Below the pieces are notes generated by a model. That model did not search any database. It was not told where the DNA came from and saw only the letters and a list, made by a program, of their open reading frames with translations. A stretch of 64,000 bases of DNA from Branchipolynoe longqiensis (lineage: Eukaryota > Annelida > Polychaeta > Phyllodocida > Polynoidae), in the NCBI GenBank assembly GCA_030323885.1, contig CM059191.1, forward strand, positions 108,048,844 to 108,112,843. Reading direction: 5' to 3'. Made by a program: the position numbers and the translations under genes. Shown here one piece after another: positions 21,897 to 33,976 of the stretch; the stretch's first letter is position 1; each line of letters starts with the position of its first letter.

Positions 21897-24800
21897 CATG
21901 CATTGTCTGTCCAACAACACTGCATTGTCTGGCCAACAGCACTGCATTGTCTTTGCAACAGCACTGCATTGTCTGTCCAACAACACTGCATTGTCTGTCC
22001 AACAACACTGCATTGACTGTCCAACAGGATTGCCTTGTCTGTCCAACAAAACTGCATTGTCTGTCCAACAGCACTGCATTGTCTGTCCAACAACACTGCA
22101 TTGACTGTCGAACAGCACTGCATTGTCTGTCCAACAACACTGCATTGACTGTCCAACATCACTACTGCATTGACTCTCCAACAACACTGCATTGACTGTC
22201 TAACAACACTGCATTGTCTGTCCAACAACACTGCATTGTCTGTCCAACAGCACTGCATTGTCTGTCCAACAACACTGCATTGACTGTCGAACAGCACTGC
22301 ATTGTCTGTCCAACAACACTGCATTAACTGTCCAACATCACTACTGCATTGACTGTCCAACAACACTGCATTGACTGTCTAACAACACTGCATTGACTGT
22401 CCAACAACACTGCATTGACTGTCCAACAGCACTGCATTGTCTGTCCAACAACACTGCATTGACTGTCCAACAGGACTGCATTGTCTGTCCAACAACACTG
22501 CGTTGTCTGTCCAACAGCACTGCATTGTGTGTCCAACAACACTGCATTGATTGTCCAACAGCACTGCATTGTCTGTCCAACCACACTGCATTGACTGTCC
22601 AACAGCACGGCATTGTCTGTCCAACAACACTGCGTTGACTGTCCAACAACACTGAATTGACTGTCCAACAGCACTGCATTGACTGTCCTACAACACTGCA
22701 TTGACTGTCCAACAGCACTGCATTGACTGTCCAACGACACTGCATTGTCTGTCCAACAACACTGCATTGACTGTCCAGCAGCACTGCATTGTCTGTCCAA
22801 TAACACTGCATTGTCTGTCCAACAGCACTGTATGGTCTGTCCAACAGCACTGCATTGACTGTCCAACAACACTGCATTGACTTTCCAAAAGCACAGCATT
22901 GACTGTCCAACAACACTGCATTGACTGTCCAACAACACTGCATTGACTGTCCAACAACACTGCATTGACTGTCCAACAAAACTGTTTTGACTGTCCAACA
23001 GCACTGCATTTTCTGTCCAACAACACTGCATTGACTGTCTAACATCACTCCTGCATTGACTGTCCAACAACACTGCATTAACTGTCCAACAACACTGCAT
23101 TGCCTGTCCAACAACACTGCATTGACTGTCCAACAGCACTGCATTGTCTGTCCAACAACACTGCATTGACTGTCCAACAACACTGCATTGACTCTCTAAC
23201 AGCACTGCATTGACTGTCCAACAACACTGCATTGACTGTCCAACAACACTGCATTGACTGTCCAACAACACTTTTTTGACTGTCCAACAGCACTGCATTT
23301 TCTGTCCAACAACACTGCATTGACTGTCTAACATCACTCCTGCATTGACTGTCCAACAACACTGCATTTGCTGTCCAACAACACTGCATTGCCTGTCCAC
23401 CAACACTGCATTGACTGTCCAACAGCACTGCATTGTCTGTCCAACAACACTGCATGGACTGTCCAACAGCACTGCATTGTCGGTCCAACCACACTGCATT
23501 GGCTGTCCAACAGCAGTGCATTGTCTGTCCAACAGCACTGCGTTGACTGTCCAACAACACTGAATTGACTGTCCAACAGCACTGCATTGACTGTCCAACA
23601 CCACTGCATTGACTGTCCAACAGCACTGCATTGACTGTCCGACAACACTGCATTGACTGTCCAACAGCACTGCATTGACTGTCCAACAGCAGTGCATTGA
23701 CTGTCAACGACACTGCATTGTCTGTCCAACAACACTGCATTGACTGTCTAACAGCATTGCATTGTCTGTCCAATAGCACTGCATTGTCTGTCCAACAACA
23801 CTGCATTGACTGTCCAACAACACTGCATTGACTGTCCAACAACACTGTATTGACTCTCCAACAGCACTGCATTGAATGTTCAACAACACTGCATTAACTG
23901 TCCAACAACACTGTTTTGACTGTCCAACAGCACTGCATTTTCTGTCCAACAACACTGCATTGACTCTCTAATATCACTCCTGCATTGACTGTCCAACAAC
24001 ACTGCATTGACTGTCCAACAACACTGCATTGCCTGTCCAACAACACTGCATTGACTGTCCAACAGCACTGCATTGTCTGTCCAACAACACTGCATGGACT
24101 GTCCAACAGCACTGCATTGTCTGTCCAACAACACTGCCTTTTCTGTGCAACAGCACTGCATTGTCTGTCCAACAACACTGCATTGATTGTCCAACAGCAC
24201 TGCATTGTCTGTCCAACCACACTGCATTGGCCGTCCAACAGCACTGCATTGTCTGTCCAACAACACTGCGTTGACTGTCCAACAACTCTGAATTGACTGT
24301 CCAACAGCACTGCATTGACTGTCCAACAACAATGCATTGACTGTCCAACAGCACTGCATTGACTGTCCAACAGCACTGCATTGACTGTCCAACGACACTG
24401 CATTGTCTGTCCAACAACACTGCACTGACTGTCCAACAACGCTGCATTGACTGTCCAACAGCACAGCATTGACTGTCCAACAACACTGCATTGACTGTCC
24501 AACAACACTGCATTGACTGTCCAACAACACTGCATTGACTGTCCAACAACACTGAATTGACTGTCCAACAACACTGCATTGACTGTCCAACAACACTGCA
24601 TGGACTGTCCAACAGCACTGGATTGTCTGTCCAACAACACTGCGTTGTCTGTCCAACAACACTGCATTGTCTGTCCAACAACACTGCATTGATTGTCCAA
24701 CAGCACTGCAGTGTCTGTCCAACCACACTGCATTGGCTGTCCAACAGCACTGCATTGTCTGTCCAACAACACTGCGTTGACTGTCCAACAACACTGAATT

Positions 24801-27163
24801 GACTGTCCAACAGCACTGCATTGACTGTCCAACAACACTGCATTGACTGTCCAACAGCACTGCATTGACTGTCCAACAGCACTGCATTGACTGTCCAACG
24901 ACACTGCATTGTCTGTCCAACAACACTGCATTGACTGTCCAGCAGCACTGCATTGTCTGTCCAATAACACTGCATTGTCTGTCCAACAGCACTGCATTGT
25001 CTGTCCAACAGCACTGCATTGACTGTCCAACAACACTGCACTGACTGTCCAACAAAACTGCATTGACTGTCCAAAAGCACTGCATTGACTGTCCAACAAC
25101 ACTGCATTGACTGTCCAACACTGCATTGACTGTCCAACAACACTGTATTGACTGTCCAACAACACTGGATTGACTGTCCAACAACAGTGCATTGACTGTC
25201 CAACAACACTGTATTGACTGTCCAACAACACTGCATTGACTGTCCAACAACACTGCATTGAATGTCCAACAACACTGCATTGACTGTCCAACAACACTGC
25301 GTTGTCTGTCCAACAACACGTAATTGACTGTCCAACAACACTGCATTGACTGTCCAACAACACTGCATTGTCTGTCCAACCGCACTGCATTGTCTGTCCA
25401 ACAACACTGCATTGACTGTCCAACAGCACTGGATTGTCTGTCCAACAGCACTGTATTGTCTGTCCAACAACACTGCATTGACTATCCAGCAGCACTGCAT
25501 TGTCTGTCAAACAACACTGCATTGTCTGTCCAACAACACTGCATTATCTGTCCAACAACACTGCATTGTCTGTCCAACAACACTGCATTGTCTGTCCAAC
25601 AACACTGCATTGACTGTCCAACAACACTGCATTGACTGTCCAACAGCACTGCACTGACTGTCCAACAACACTGCATTGACTGTCCAACAACACTGCATTG
25701 AATGTCCAACAACACTGCATTGACTGTCCAACAACACTGCATTGTCCGTCCAACAACACTGCATTGACTGTCTAACATCACTGCATTGACCGTCCAACAG
25801 CACTGCATTGTCTGTCCAACAGCACTGCATTCTCTGTCCAACAATACTGCATTGACTGTCCAACAGCACTGCATTGTCTGTCCAACAGCACTGTATTGTC
25901 TGTCCAACAACACTGCATTGACTGTCCAACAGCACTGCATTGTCTGTCAAACAACAGTGCATTGTCTGTCCAACAACACTGCATTATCTGTCCAACAACA
26001 CTGCATTGTCTGTCCAACAACACTGCATTGTCTGTCCAACAACACTGCATTGACTGTCCAACAACACTGCATTGACTGTCCAACAGCACTGCATTGAATG
26101 TCCAACACCACTGCATTGACTGTCCAACAACACTGCCTTGACTGTCCAACACACTGCATTGACCGTCCAACAGCACTGCATTGACTGTCCAACAACACTG
26201 CATTTTCTGTCCAACAATAGCACTGCATTGTCTGTCAAACAACAGTGCATTGTCTGTCCAACAACACTGCATTATCTGTCCAACAACACTGCATTGTCTG
26301 TCCAACAACACTGCATTGTCTGTCCAACAACACTGTATTGACCGACCAACAACACTGCATTGACTGTCCAACAGCACTGCATTGACTGTCCAACAACACT
26401 GCATTGACTGTCCAACAACACTGCATTGACTGTCCAACACACTGCATTGACTGTCCAACAGCACTGCATTGACTGTACACTGCATTGACTGTCCAACAAC
26501 ACTGCATTGACTGTCCAAACACACTGCATTGACTGTCCAACAACACTGCATTGACTGTCCAAACAACACTGCATTGACTGTCCAACAACACTGCGTCGGT
26601 AACTTAAGTCAACACTGATTGACTGTCCAACAACACTGCATTGACTGTCCAACAGCACTGCATTGACTGTCCAACAACACTGCATTGACTGTCCAACAAC
26701 ACTGCATTGACTGTCCAACAGCTCTGCATTGACTGTCCAACAGCACTGCATTGACTGTCCAACAGTACTGCATTGACTGTCCAACAGTACTGCATTGACT
26801 GTCCAACAACAGTGCATTGTCTGTCCAACACACTGCATTGACTGTCAAACGACACTGCATTGTCTGTCCAACAACACTGCATTGACTGTCCAACGACACT
26901 GCATTGTCTGTCCAACAACACTGCATTGACTGTCCAACAGCACTGCATTGACTGTCCAACAACACTGCATTGACTGTCCAACAGTACTGCATTGACTGTC
27001 CAACACACTGCATTGACTGTCCAACAACACTGCATTGACTGTCCAACAACACTGCATTGACTGTCCAACAACACTGCATTGACTGTCCAACAACACTGCA
27101 TTGACCGTCCAACAACACTGCATTGTCTGTCCAACACACTGCATTGACTGTCCAACAACACTG
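21897..27163 (+). repeat. Minisatellite 10, 22-bp unit, ~240 copies
   Basis: A 5.27-kb array of a 22-bp unit (actgcattgactgtccaaca; Gtct/Gact and aac/agc variants). Because three units make 66 bp, frames on the minus strand repeat every 22 residues (WTVNAVLLDSQCSVVGQ) and stay open for up to about 540 codons in all three frames. They are not genes. Blocks of several hundred bases recur in the same variant order (for example near 22.9-23.3, 23.9-24.3 and 24.5-24.8 kb), showing higher-order duplication. Confidence 0.97.
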
Positions 27164-27215
27164 TGTAAAATTGTCCGATATAATACATGTGAATTTGCTC
27201 TCGAAGTGAGTACGT

Positions 27216-27721
27216 TGTAAAATTGTCCGATATAATACATGTGAACCGAGGTGAAGTTACTATAATAAATTACAAACTGTCTATATAATGATAAATGTTA
27301 AATTATAAAAACCCAAAGACATATGAGGATGTGTGAAATTGGTAAACTATTATTCATTGAGTATAGAATTTGTATAATTGAATAGTCTTTGGAGGGAGTG
27401 TCACTTCCGAGTTTGACTAAGAACAGTCTTTGGAAGAGTCACCTCACATGCCCCCTCCCCCCCACATGGTATTGTTATGATCATTGACCACTGCATTGTA
27501 CTCTGATTGGAGGAGTGAGTCATGTGACCACTGCATTGTACTGTGATTGATGAATAGGATCATGTGACAACGGCCATCTTGAATCTTGAGAACCTATATA
27601 AGCAATAAACCAGAGAGTCTCACTCTCTTACTTTTCCTTCTTACCCTGTTTTCCTTTATTACCTGTAGTGTTTTCACTTGACCTGTTCACACCACCCACA
27701 CCACCAGCCGGCACGTTTACA
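27216..27721 (+). repeat. LTR of a retrotransposon (family III), copy 1
   Basis: Starts tgtaaaattgtccg and ends cacgtttaca. It has a TATA-like tatataag near 27595, aataaa and a pyrimidine-rich end. Directly after it comes tggcgaccacgac, a plausible primer site. The first ~54 bases are duplicated just upstream (27164-27215). Related to the LTRs at 31727, 38493 and 59122 through aataaaccagag and the TGTAAAA start. Confidence 0.75.
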
Positions 27722-28882
27722 AAATGGCGACCACGACTTGAGAAACTACCGAGATTGGTTAGTACTGACTATACAGAGTTTATTGAATAGTTTCGGTATG
27801 TTTCAGTAGCATTTTCTTTTTATTTGTTTTATGATACAACATTTATATTTCTTTACTTAATTCTTAGCTGACTACTGTTATTTTTGAACGCACGTGGATC
27901 ATTTGAACGCACGTGGTGTGACTTCAATACACGTGTAGTTTCATTTTTGACGTTAGGAGTAGTACTAGAATTATTTAATAGAAACTATATTATATTTGTA
28001 GTATTTTTATTTCATTTAATTTGATATGCTATTCTAAATTCTAAATTTCTTGAGGTTGAGAGATTTAAGGACTTGACATAGACTGCGACTGGTGGGTTGG
28101 TTGGAGTGGATAAGTTGTTTTCTTCTATTTGATTCTCTATTCTTTTTACTTTTTGCAAGGATTAAATTGAAGTAAATTACTTTGTCGACGAATTTCCGAC
28201 GAAAGTGTCTTTTCTTAAGGGTTACATTAGTCTTGGACGTTGATATTACTGTAATATTACAGTTTTATCGTCTGTCTGAAGCCTCGTGTCGCCGCAAGAA
28301 TTGTTTTCATTTTCGGACTACTTTCGGTAATTTTCTTTAACCTTGGAGTAATTAGGAGCGTATTAATACATACGGAGAGACTTTTCACTTTTCTGCTACG
28401 TTACAGGTAAATTCTATCGGTTGGATACAATTCTTGACTTTGTTTCTACCGCGCTTTACGCAACACACTAAATTTTCCATTGAACCGCTACAAGGAGGAT
28501 TTCAATAGCGTGAAAAAATACTTGACTTCTGGTAGGTTAACAGGTTGTATTAAAATATATTTAACTTGTGGTAAGTTAATATATGGTGTATTGTTAACAA
28601 TTAGTTAGTTCCCAGTTTGGGTCACAGAATGGTGGACGAGAGTAGTGGTGGGTTCACAGTACTACACTGGGCCTCTATATATGTATTGCATAGTTAAATA
28701 CCCTAAGTATCTGATTTACCTTTAACACACTCTCCATTATATTCACATTAAATGATGATATTCTCCTGTCGCGCCCTGACTAGCCCTTCACCCCCTCCAT
28801 ATCCCACTAACCCTTGATCACTGATGTACCTTCATGCCGTTCCCGCCCAAACCCACCTAATCTAATGTTTTCACCCCCCGCC
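27722..28882 (+). other. Retrotransposon leader / unassigned DNA
   Basis: After the primer-like tggcgaccacgac there are about 1.1 kb of AT-rich sequence without a supported coding frame, running into the assembly gap. The first part is probably untranslated leader of the family III element; the rest is unassigned. A microsatellite-like or LTR end was not found. Confidence 0.4.
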
Positions 28883-29380
28883 NNNNNNNNNNNNNNNNNN
28901 NNNNNNNNNNNNNNNNNNNNNNNNNNNNNNNNNNNNNNNNNNNNNNNNNNNNNNNNNNNNNNNNNNNNNNNNNNNNNNNNNNNNNNNNNNNNNNNNNNNN
29001 NNNNNNNNNNNNNNNNNNNNNNNNNNNNNNNNNNNNNNNNNNNNNNNNNNNNNNNNNNNNNNNNNNNNNNNNNNNNNNNNNNNNNNNNNNNNNNNNNNNN
29101 NNNNNNNNNNNNNNNNNNNNNNNNNNNNNNNNNNNNNNNNNNNNNNNNNNNNNNNNNNNNNNNNNNNNNNNNNNNNNNNNNNNNNNNNNNNNNNNNNNNN
29201 NNNNNNNNNNNNNNNNNNNNNNNNNNNNNNNNNNNNNNNNNNNNNNNNNNNNNNNNNNNNNNNNNNNNNNNNNNNNNNNNNNNNNNNNNNNNNNNNNNNN
29301 NNNNNNNNNNNNNNNNNNNNNNNNNNNNNNNNNNNNNNNNNNNNNNNNNNNNNNNNNNNNNNNNNNNNNNNNNNNNNNNN
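28883..29380. other. Assembly gap
   Basis: 498 consecutive N. It ends inside a minisatellite, so array length on this side is unknown. An upstream iGluR exon could be hidden here. Confidence 1.
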
Positions 29381-30300
29381 TCCCCCATAGTGTGTCATGT
29401 GTGCCACCCTTCCCCCATAGTGTGCCCTGTATGCCACCCTTTCCCCATAGTGTGCCCGTGCCGCCCTTCCCCCATAGTGTGCCCTGTGTGCCACCCTTCA
29501 CCCATAGTGTGCCCTGTGTCCCGCCCTTACCCCATAGTGTGCCCTGTGTGCCGCCCTTCCCCCATAGTGTACCCTGTGTGCCGCCCTTCCCCCATAGTGT
29601 GCCCTGCGTGCTGCCCTTCCCCCATAGTGTGCATGTGTGCGGCCCTTCCCCCATAGTGTGCCTGTGTGCAGCCCTTCCCCCATAGTGTGCGATTTGTGCC
29701 GCCCTTCCCCCATAGTGTGCCCTGTGTGCCACCCTTCCCCCATAGTGTGCATGTGTGCCGCCCTTCCCCCATAGTGTGCCTGTGTGCCGCCCTTCCCCCA
29801 TTGTGTTCCCTGTGTGCCACCCTTCTCCCATTGTGTGCCATTTGTGCCGCCCTTCCCCATTGTGTGCCCTGTGTGCTGCCCTTCTCCCATAGTGTGCCAT
29901 GTGTGCAGCCCTTCCTCCATAGTGTGCCCTGTGTGCCACCCTTCCCCCATAGTGTGCCCTGTGTGCCGCCCTTGCCCCATAGTGTGCCCTGTGTGCTGCC
30001 CTTGCCCTGAGTGCCCTGTGTGCTGCCATTGCCCTGAGTGTCTTGTGTGATGACCTCTCCCTGGTTGCCCCGTGTGCTGACCTTGCCCTGAGTGCCCTGT
30101 TTGTTGCCCTCTCCCTGGTTGTCCTGTGTGCTGCCCTTGTCCTGAGTGCCCCGTGTGCTGCCCTTCCCCTGAGTGCCCTGTGTGTTGCCCTCTCCCTGGT
30201 TGTCCTGTGTGCTGCCCTTGCCCGAGTCCCCTGTGAGCTGCCCTTGCCCTGAGTTCCATGTATCCTGCCCTTCTGCTGTCCTTGCCCTGAGTGCCCTGTG
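29381..30300 (+). repeat. Minisatellite 12, ~31-bp unit
   Basis: About 30 units of cccttcccccatagtgtgcc plus ctgtgtgccg, grading after 30000 into ctgcccttgccctgagtgcc units. The pyrimidine run plus CATAG in each early unit resembles an acceptor. The last units merge into the true polypyrimidine tract of exon 30311. Confidence 0.93.
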
Positions 30301-30310
30301 CCTGCTGCAG

Positions 30311-30699
30311 GGCAGCACTGAGAGCGCCCCGGTGACGGTTCCCGGCCGCATCGTGACGAGTGCCTGGTGGTTCTTCTCGCTCATCCTCATCTCGACGTAC
30401 ACGGCCAACCTGGCCGCCTTCCTGACGGTCAGTAACATCCACCCGCCCATCTCGTCCGTCGCCGACCTGGCCGGCCAGTCCAAGATCGCCTTCGGCACAG
30501 TCGTCAACAGCGGCGTCGAGAACTTCTTCAAGAACACCAAGGTGGAGCCGTTCGCGCGCATGTGGGAGCAGATGTCGAGCGTGTTTCCGGGGGCGATGGT
30601 CAACTCGACGGCGCAGGGCCTGGCCCGAGTGCGGGCGGGCGACTACGCCTTCCTGTGGGACAGCACGGTGACGACTTACGTGGCAGCGCAGGACTGCAG
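30311..30699 (+). CDS. Ionotropic glutamate receptor exon: M3 and S2
   Basis: 389 bases, 129 residues plus two bases. It follows acceptor cctgctgcag and ends at donor ag|gtacgt, phase 2. iGluRs are tetrameric ligand-gated cation channels of the plasma membrane. Residues ~18-40 form membrane segment M3 with [12 protein letters not shown], the near-invariant gate motif (usual form SYTANLAAF; first Ser here is Thr). The rest is the S2 lobe of the ligand-binding domain: [24 protein letters not shown], and DYAFLWDST, where Asp117 sits where GluA-type receptors have Glu and NMDA/delta types have Asp. Cys129 matches one half of the conserved S2 disulfide. High GC. Probably a non-NMDA type; AMPA, kainate, delta or an invertebrate-specific class cannot be separated by eye. 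Confidence 0.93.
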
Positions 30700-30830
30700 G
30701 TACGTGCTGCCCAAGCAGCAACTGGGTCGTCAGTACCCGTCCTGATATCAGGCTAGATGTTGACAGGATGAAAAACTCGAACAAGCGAACAAACCTTGTT
30801 TTTGGACCCGAGTGCTACATCGTGTACTTT

Positions 30831-31676
30831 ACCACCACTTCCACCACACGTTGTCACGTGATGTAGTAAACACTTCCACCACACACTGTCACATGATATA
30901 GTAAACACTTCCACCACACGTTGTCAAGTGATGTAGTAAACACTTCGACCACACGTTGTCACGTGATGTAGTAAACATTTCCACCACACGTTGTCACGTG
31001 ATGTAGTAAACATTTCCACCACACGTTGTCACGTGATGTAGTAAACATTTCCACCACACATTGTCACGTGATGTAGTAAACATTTCCACCACACGTTGTC
31101 ACGTGATGTAGTAAACATTTCCACCACACGTTGTGATGTGATGTAATAAACACTTCCACCACACGTTGTCACGTGATGCAGTAAACACTTCTACCACACG
31201 TTGTCACGTGATGTAGTAAACACTTCCACCACACGCTGTCACATGATGTAGTAAACATTTCCACCACACGTTGTCACGTGATGTAGTAAACATTTCCACC
31301 ACACGTTGTCACGTGATGTAGTAAACATTTCCACCACACGTTGTCACGTGATGTAGTAAACATTTCCACCACACGTTGTCACATGATGTAGTAAACATTT
31401 CCACCACACGTTGTCACGTGATGTAGTAAACATTTCCACCACACGTTGTCACGTGATGTAGTAAACATTTCCACCACACGTTGTGATGTGATGTAATAAA
31501 CACTTCCACCACACGTTGTCACGTGATGCAGTAAACACTTCTACCACACGTTGTCACGTGATGCAGTAAGCACTTCCAACACAAGTTGTCATGTGATGTA
31601 GTAAACAGGACTTCCATCACACATTGTCACTTGATGCAGTAAACACCACTTCCACCACACATTATCACATTGTAAA
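30831..31676 (+). repeat. Minisatellite 13a, 35-bp unit
   Basis: About 24 units of cttccaccacacgttgtcac followed by gtgatgtagtaaaca. It starts about 130 bases after the exon donor. The same array resumes at 39015, so 31677-39014 is an insertion or a nest of insertions within it. Confidence 0.95.
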
Positions 31677-31726
31677 ATGGCTAAATCCACTTACTCAATT
31701 AATCCACTTGTCGTGGTCACCAGTTT

Positions 31727-32205
31727 TATAAAATGGCTAAAGCTCGAATCTGTGGTTGTGTAGGCAGGCTATAGTGAAATCAATACAGACAAAGAGAAAG
31801 GAAGAGTATAAAATGTAAAGGAAGAGAGAGAGAGTCAAGCCCTCTGGTTTATTATTTATATGGTATATGGGATCATTGTAGAGTATCACCCCCACCCCTT
31901 TCCCCCAATGGGAAACAAGTATTCTTGGCCCTACCAATAGGAATCCAGCATTCCTGGTCCCCATGGCTACCAGTGGTCTGCCCACCACCACCAAGCTGTG
32001 TGGCCCCCCTGGCCACCCCCAACCTTGATCCTGAGTGTGGTGATCCTACCCAGCAGAGGGGGAGGGGGTAAGCCCTGAGTGCCCTCACACCCAGCCCTGC
32101 AAGCACCACTATGTCTATTTACATCCCACTCAGGCACCACCAGCACTTACATATATATACATACAAGCACTTGGTCAGGTACACCTGTTTAGTAATAGAA
32201 TATTT
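31727..32205 (-). repeat. LTR family III, copy 2 (minus)
   Basis: Read on the minus strand it contains the sequence found at 38560-38996: a C/G-rich middle with accaggaatgctgg, aataataaacc, a pyrimidine-rich end and gattcgagctttag. The leader end ctggtgaccacgac (minus strand, 31708-31721) corresponds to the primer site. Its upstream (U3) end is cut near 32205. Confidence 0.8.
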
Positions 32206-32233
32206 GCATAATGGGTGAGAATTTAAAAATAGA

Positions 32234-32825
32234 ATGACTATGGATCATTTTAAAGAACTTGGAGTAGAGGTAAGGCATACTACACCGTATCATCCACAAT
32301 CTAATAGGATGGTGGAACGTTACCACAGAACACAAAAAAGCATCTTGAGGACGTTGGTAAATTCTTGGGCTCGTCTATGGGAAAGTTCTTTACCTGATGT
32401 GAAATACGTGTATCGCACTGTAGCTTCGTATAGTACAGGTTTTTCTCCTTTCTTTCTAACTTATGGTAGACATCCAGGTACGAAACATAATTCTTTACTG
32501 TATCGTTCTACAGCTACGAGGGATTCAAACCTAGCGTATTGAATAAATGACTTGTTTATTGCTTTAAATAAGGCAGTGGACAATCAAAGGGAAAGTCGAA
32601 AATACAATAGTGCTCGTGCGGATAAAAAGGTGAATGCAATTAAATTAAATCCGGGTGATAAAGTTGTTTATTAGTGAATGAATCTGGACCTTTAGAGAGG
32701 AAATATGATCCAGGATACATAGTAGTTAGATCACAATGTAAAAATATACGGATTTTCGGTTAAGAATTATATATTGGCAGAGAGCATTATTAGTCTTGGG
32801 CGACAGAATGGGGACGATGTTATAT
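32234..32825 (+). pseudogene. Retrotransposon integrase C-terminal fragment
   Basis: Open at 32234-32542, then continuing with stops to about 32825. YHPQSNRMVERYHRTQKSIL carries the last catalytic Glu region of DDE integrases (E in MVER). FLTYGRHP and the later LNPGDKVV fit the C-terminal fold of LTR-element integrases. RT and the first two Asp are absent. The end (ESIISLGRQNGDD) recurs on the minus strand at about 38281-38345. The following LTR starts at or inside the last codons. Confidence 0.8.
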
Positions 32826-33585
32826 AAACTAAAAGTAATAATATCCCACTCCCATTATGACATGATATAAGCTGTGTGAAATATATGTTCATATATTATG
32901 CCTGAGATTAATGAAGAGATGTTCCTATATAAGAGGCAGTACATGATTGTTGAAATGTTTCTCTATGCATCCATAAAGAGTGCAATTGGAGAAAAGACCA
33001 TTTTAACAGAGATCTATTGTAACTGTATGCAGCTATCTGTCCCTACATGACCACTGGGTGTGCACACCAGCCTAATTTGCATATACACACAGGGCACCAC
33101 CTGCAGCTGGGTTGAGTGACAGCCACCCCTACTGGGGGAGGGTGCCACCCACCCTGACTGTGGAGGTGCCTGATTGGCTGGCTGTGGACTGCCCAGTCAC
33201 CTGCATCCCATTGGCCCTCTGACCACACTAGCCTCAAACCTGAGATCATTATTCTAGATTCTGCTTCAGACACACTGAAGAGAGATCACTCTACTCCTGG
33301 CTCTTGAGTGAGACACACCTACTCTTGAGTAGGAACCCCAGACACTCTGTCTGATGCTATCAAAATTCATCTATTCCAATTGAGTGTGTACACAGCCATA
33401 GGACTCCTGTCCCATGGGCTGTAGGCACTGCTTCTATACAGGCTAAAGTGGTAATGAGATTTTGTGTGGCTAGAAGGCAAGGGGTGTGGATGATAGGTCA
33501 CTGGTAGGTGGACAGGAGTTGGTGTTAGTAAAGCACAACTTCTCCACTGTTTATCTGTGTGACTTGTCTTCATTCTTCCTTAGCA
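32819..33585 (+). repeat. LTR of element E2, copy 1
   Basis: About 765 bp from tgttatataaac to about cttccttagca. Contains tatataagaggcag (TATA-like, ~32920) and a region equivalent to aataaagcacaac in the other copy (here tagtaaagcacaac). It is homologous over its length to the minus strand of 37490-38280, forming an inverted pair 4 kb apart. The exact right end is uncertain. Confidence 0.75.
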
Positions 33586-33613
33586 TTGGTTAATGAGTTG
33601 ATAGATAAGTGAT

Positions 33614-33976
33614 ATGAAGGGTAGAGTTTCTGTAGTATTATCTGGTGTCCCAAACATGGCCAGGCATTCAGTAGTATCACAACGGGGTTCGGTAGTGACC
33701 GTGGCTGGGCCTAAGAATGATCGAAAAAATGTTAATCGGGATAAGGTTCAAATAATTGATTCTAAAATTAGTTGGGATGATTTGTCACCTAGATTAACTC
33801 GTACAGAGAAGTTAAAAGGTAGAGGGCAACCTTTGCCATTCGATCCTATTGTTTCTGGCCAGGATAAACAAACTAATGTATTTTTGGTTAATAAAACAAA
33901 ACTCAAACCTAAAATAATACATTCTTGTGATATTGGTACTGGAGCTTTTACCCCCCAGCACGCCCGTAGAATGTAA
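33614..33976 (+). CDS. Small ORF after E2 LTR, unknown
   Basis: 120 codons, MKGRVSVVLSG to TPQHARRM. Basic and low in complexity features; no known domain, signal peptide or membrane segment. It begins about 30 bases after an LTR, so it may be the leader or gag start of another element copy, or chance. I do not recognise it. Confidence 0.25.
   Translation: MKGRVSVVLSGVPNMARHSVVSQRGSVVTVAGPKNDRKNVNRDKVQIIDSKISWDDLSPRLTRTEKLKGRGQPLPFDPIVSGQDKQTNVFLVNKTKLKPKIIHSCDIGTGAFTPQHARRM

Noticed and set aside
22324..25522. Open frames of 450-540 codons on the minus strand
   Set aside because: All are 22-residue repeats of the 22-bp satellite, open in all three frames at once; no domain or start context.
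30700..30745. Reading through the M3 exon donor to the stop at 30743
   Set aside because: The donor gtacgt fits, and the next exon restores conserved S2 sequence in phase, so read-through would only truncate the receptor.
29392..30784. Long minus-strand frame covering the M3 exon and array
   Set aside because: It is antisense to a well-supported iGluR exon and consists otherwise of repeat.
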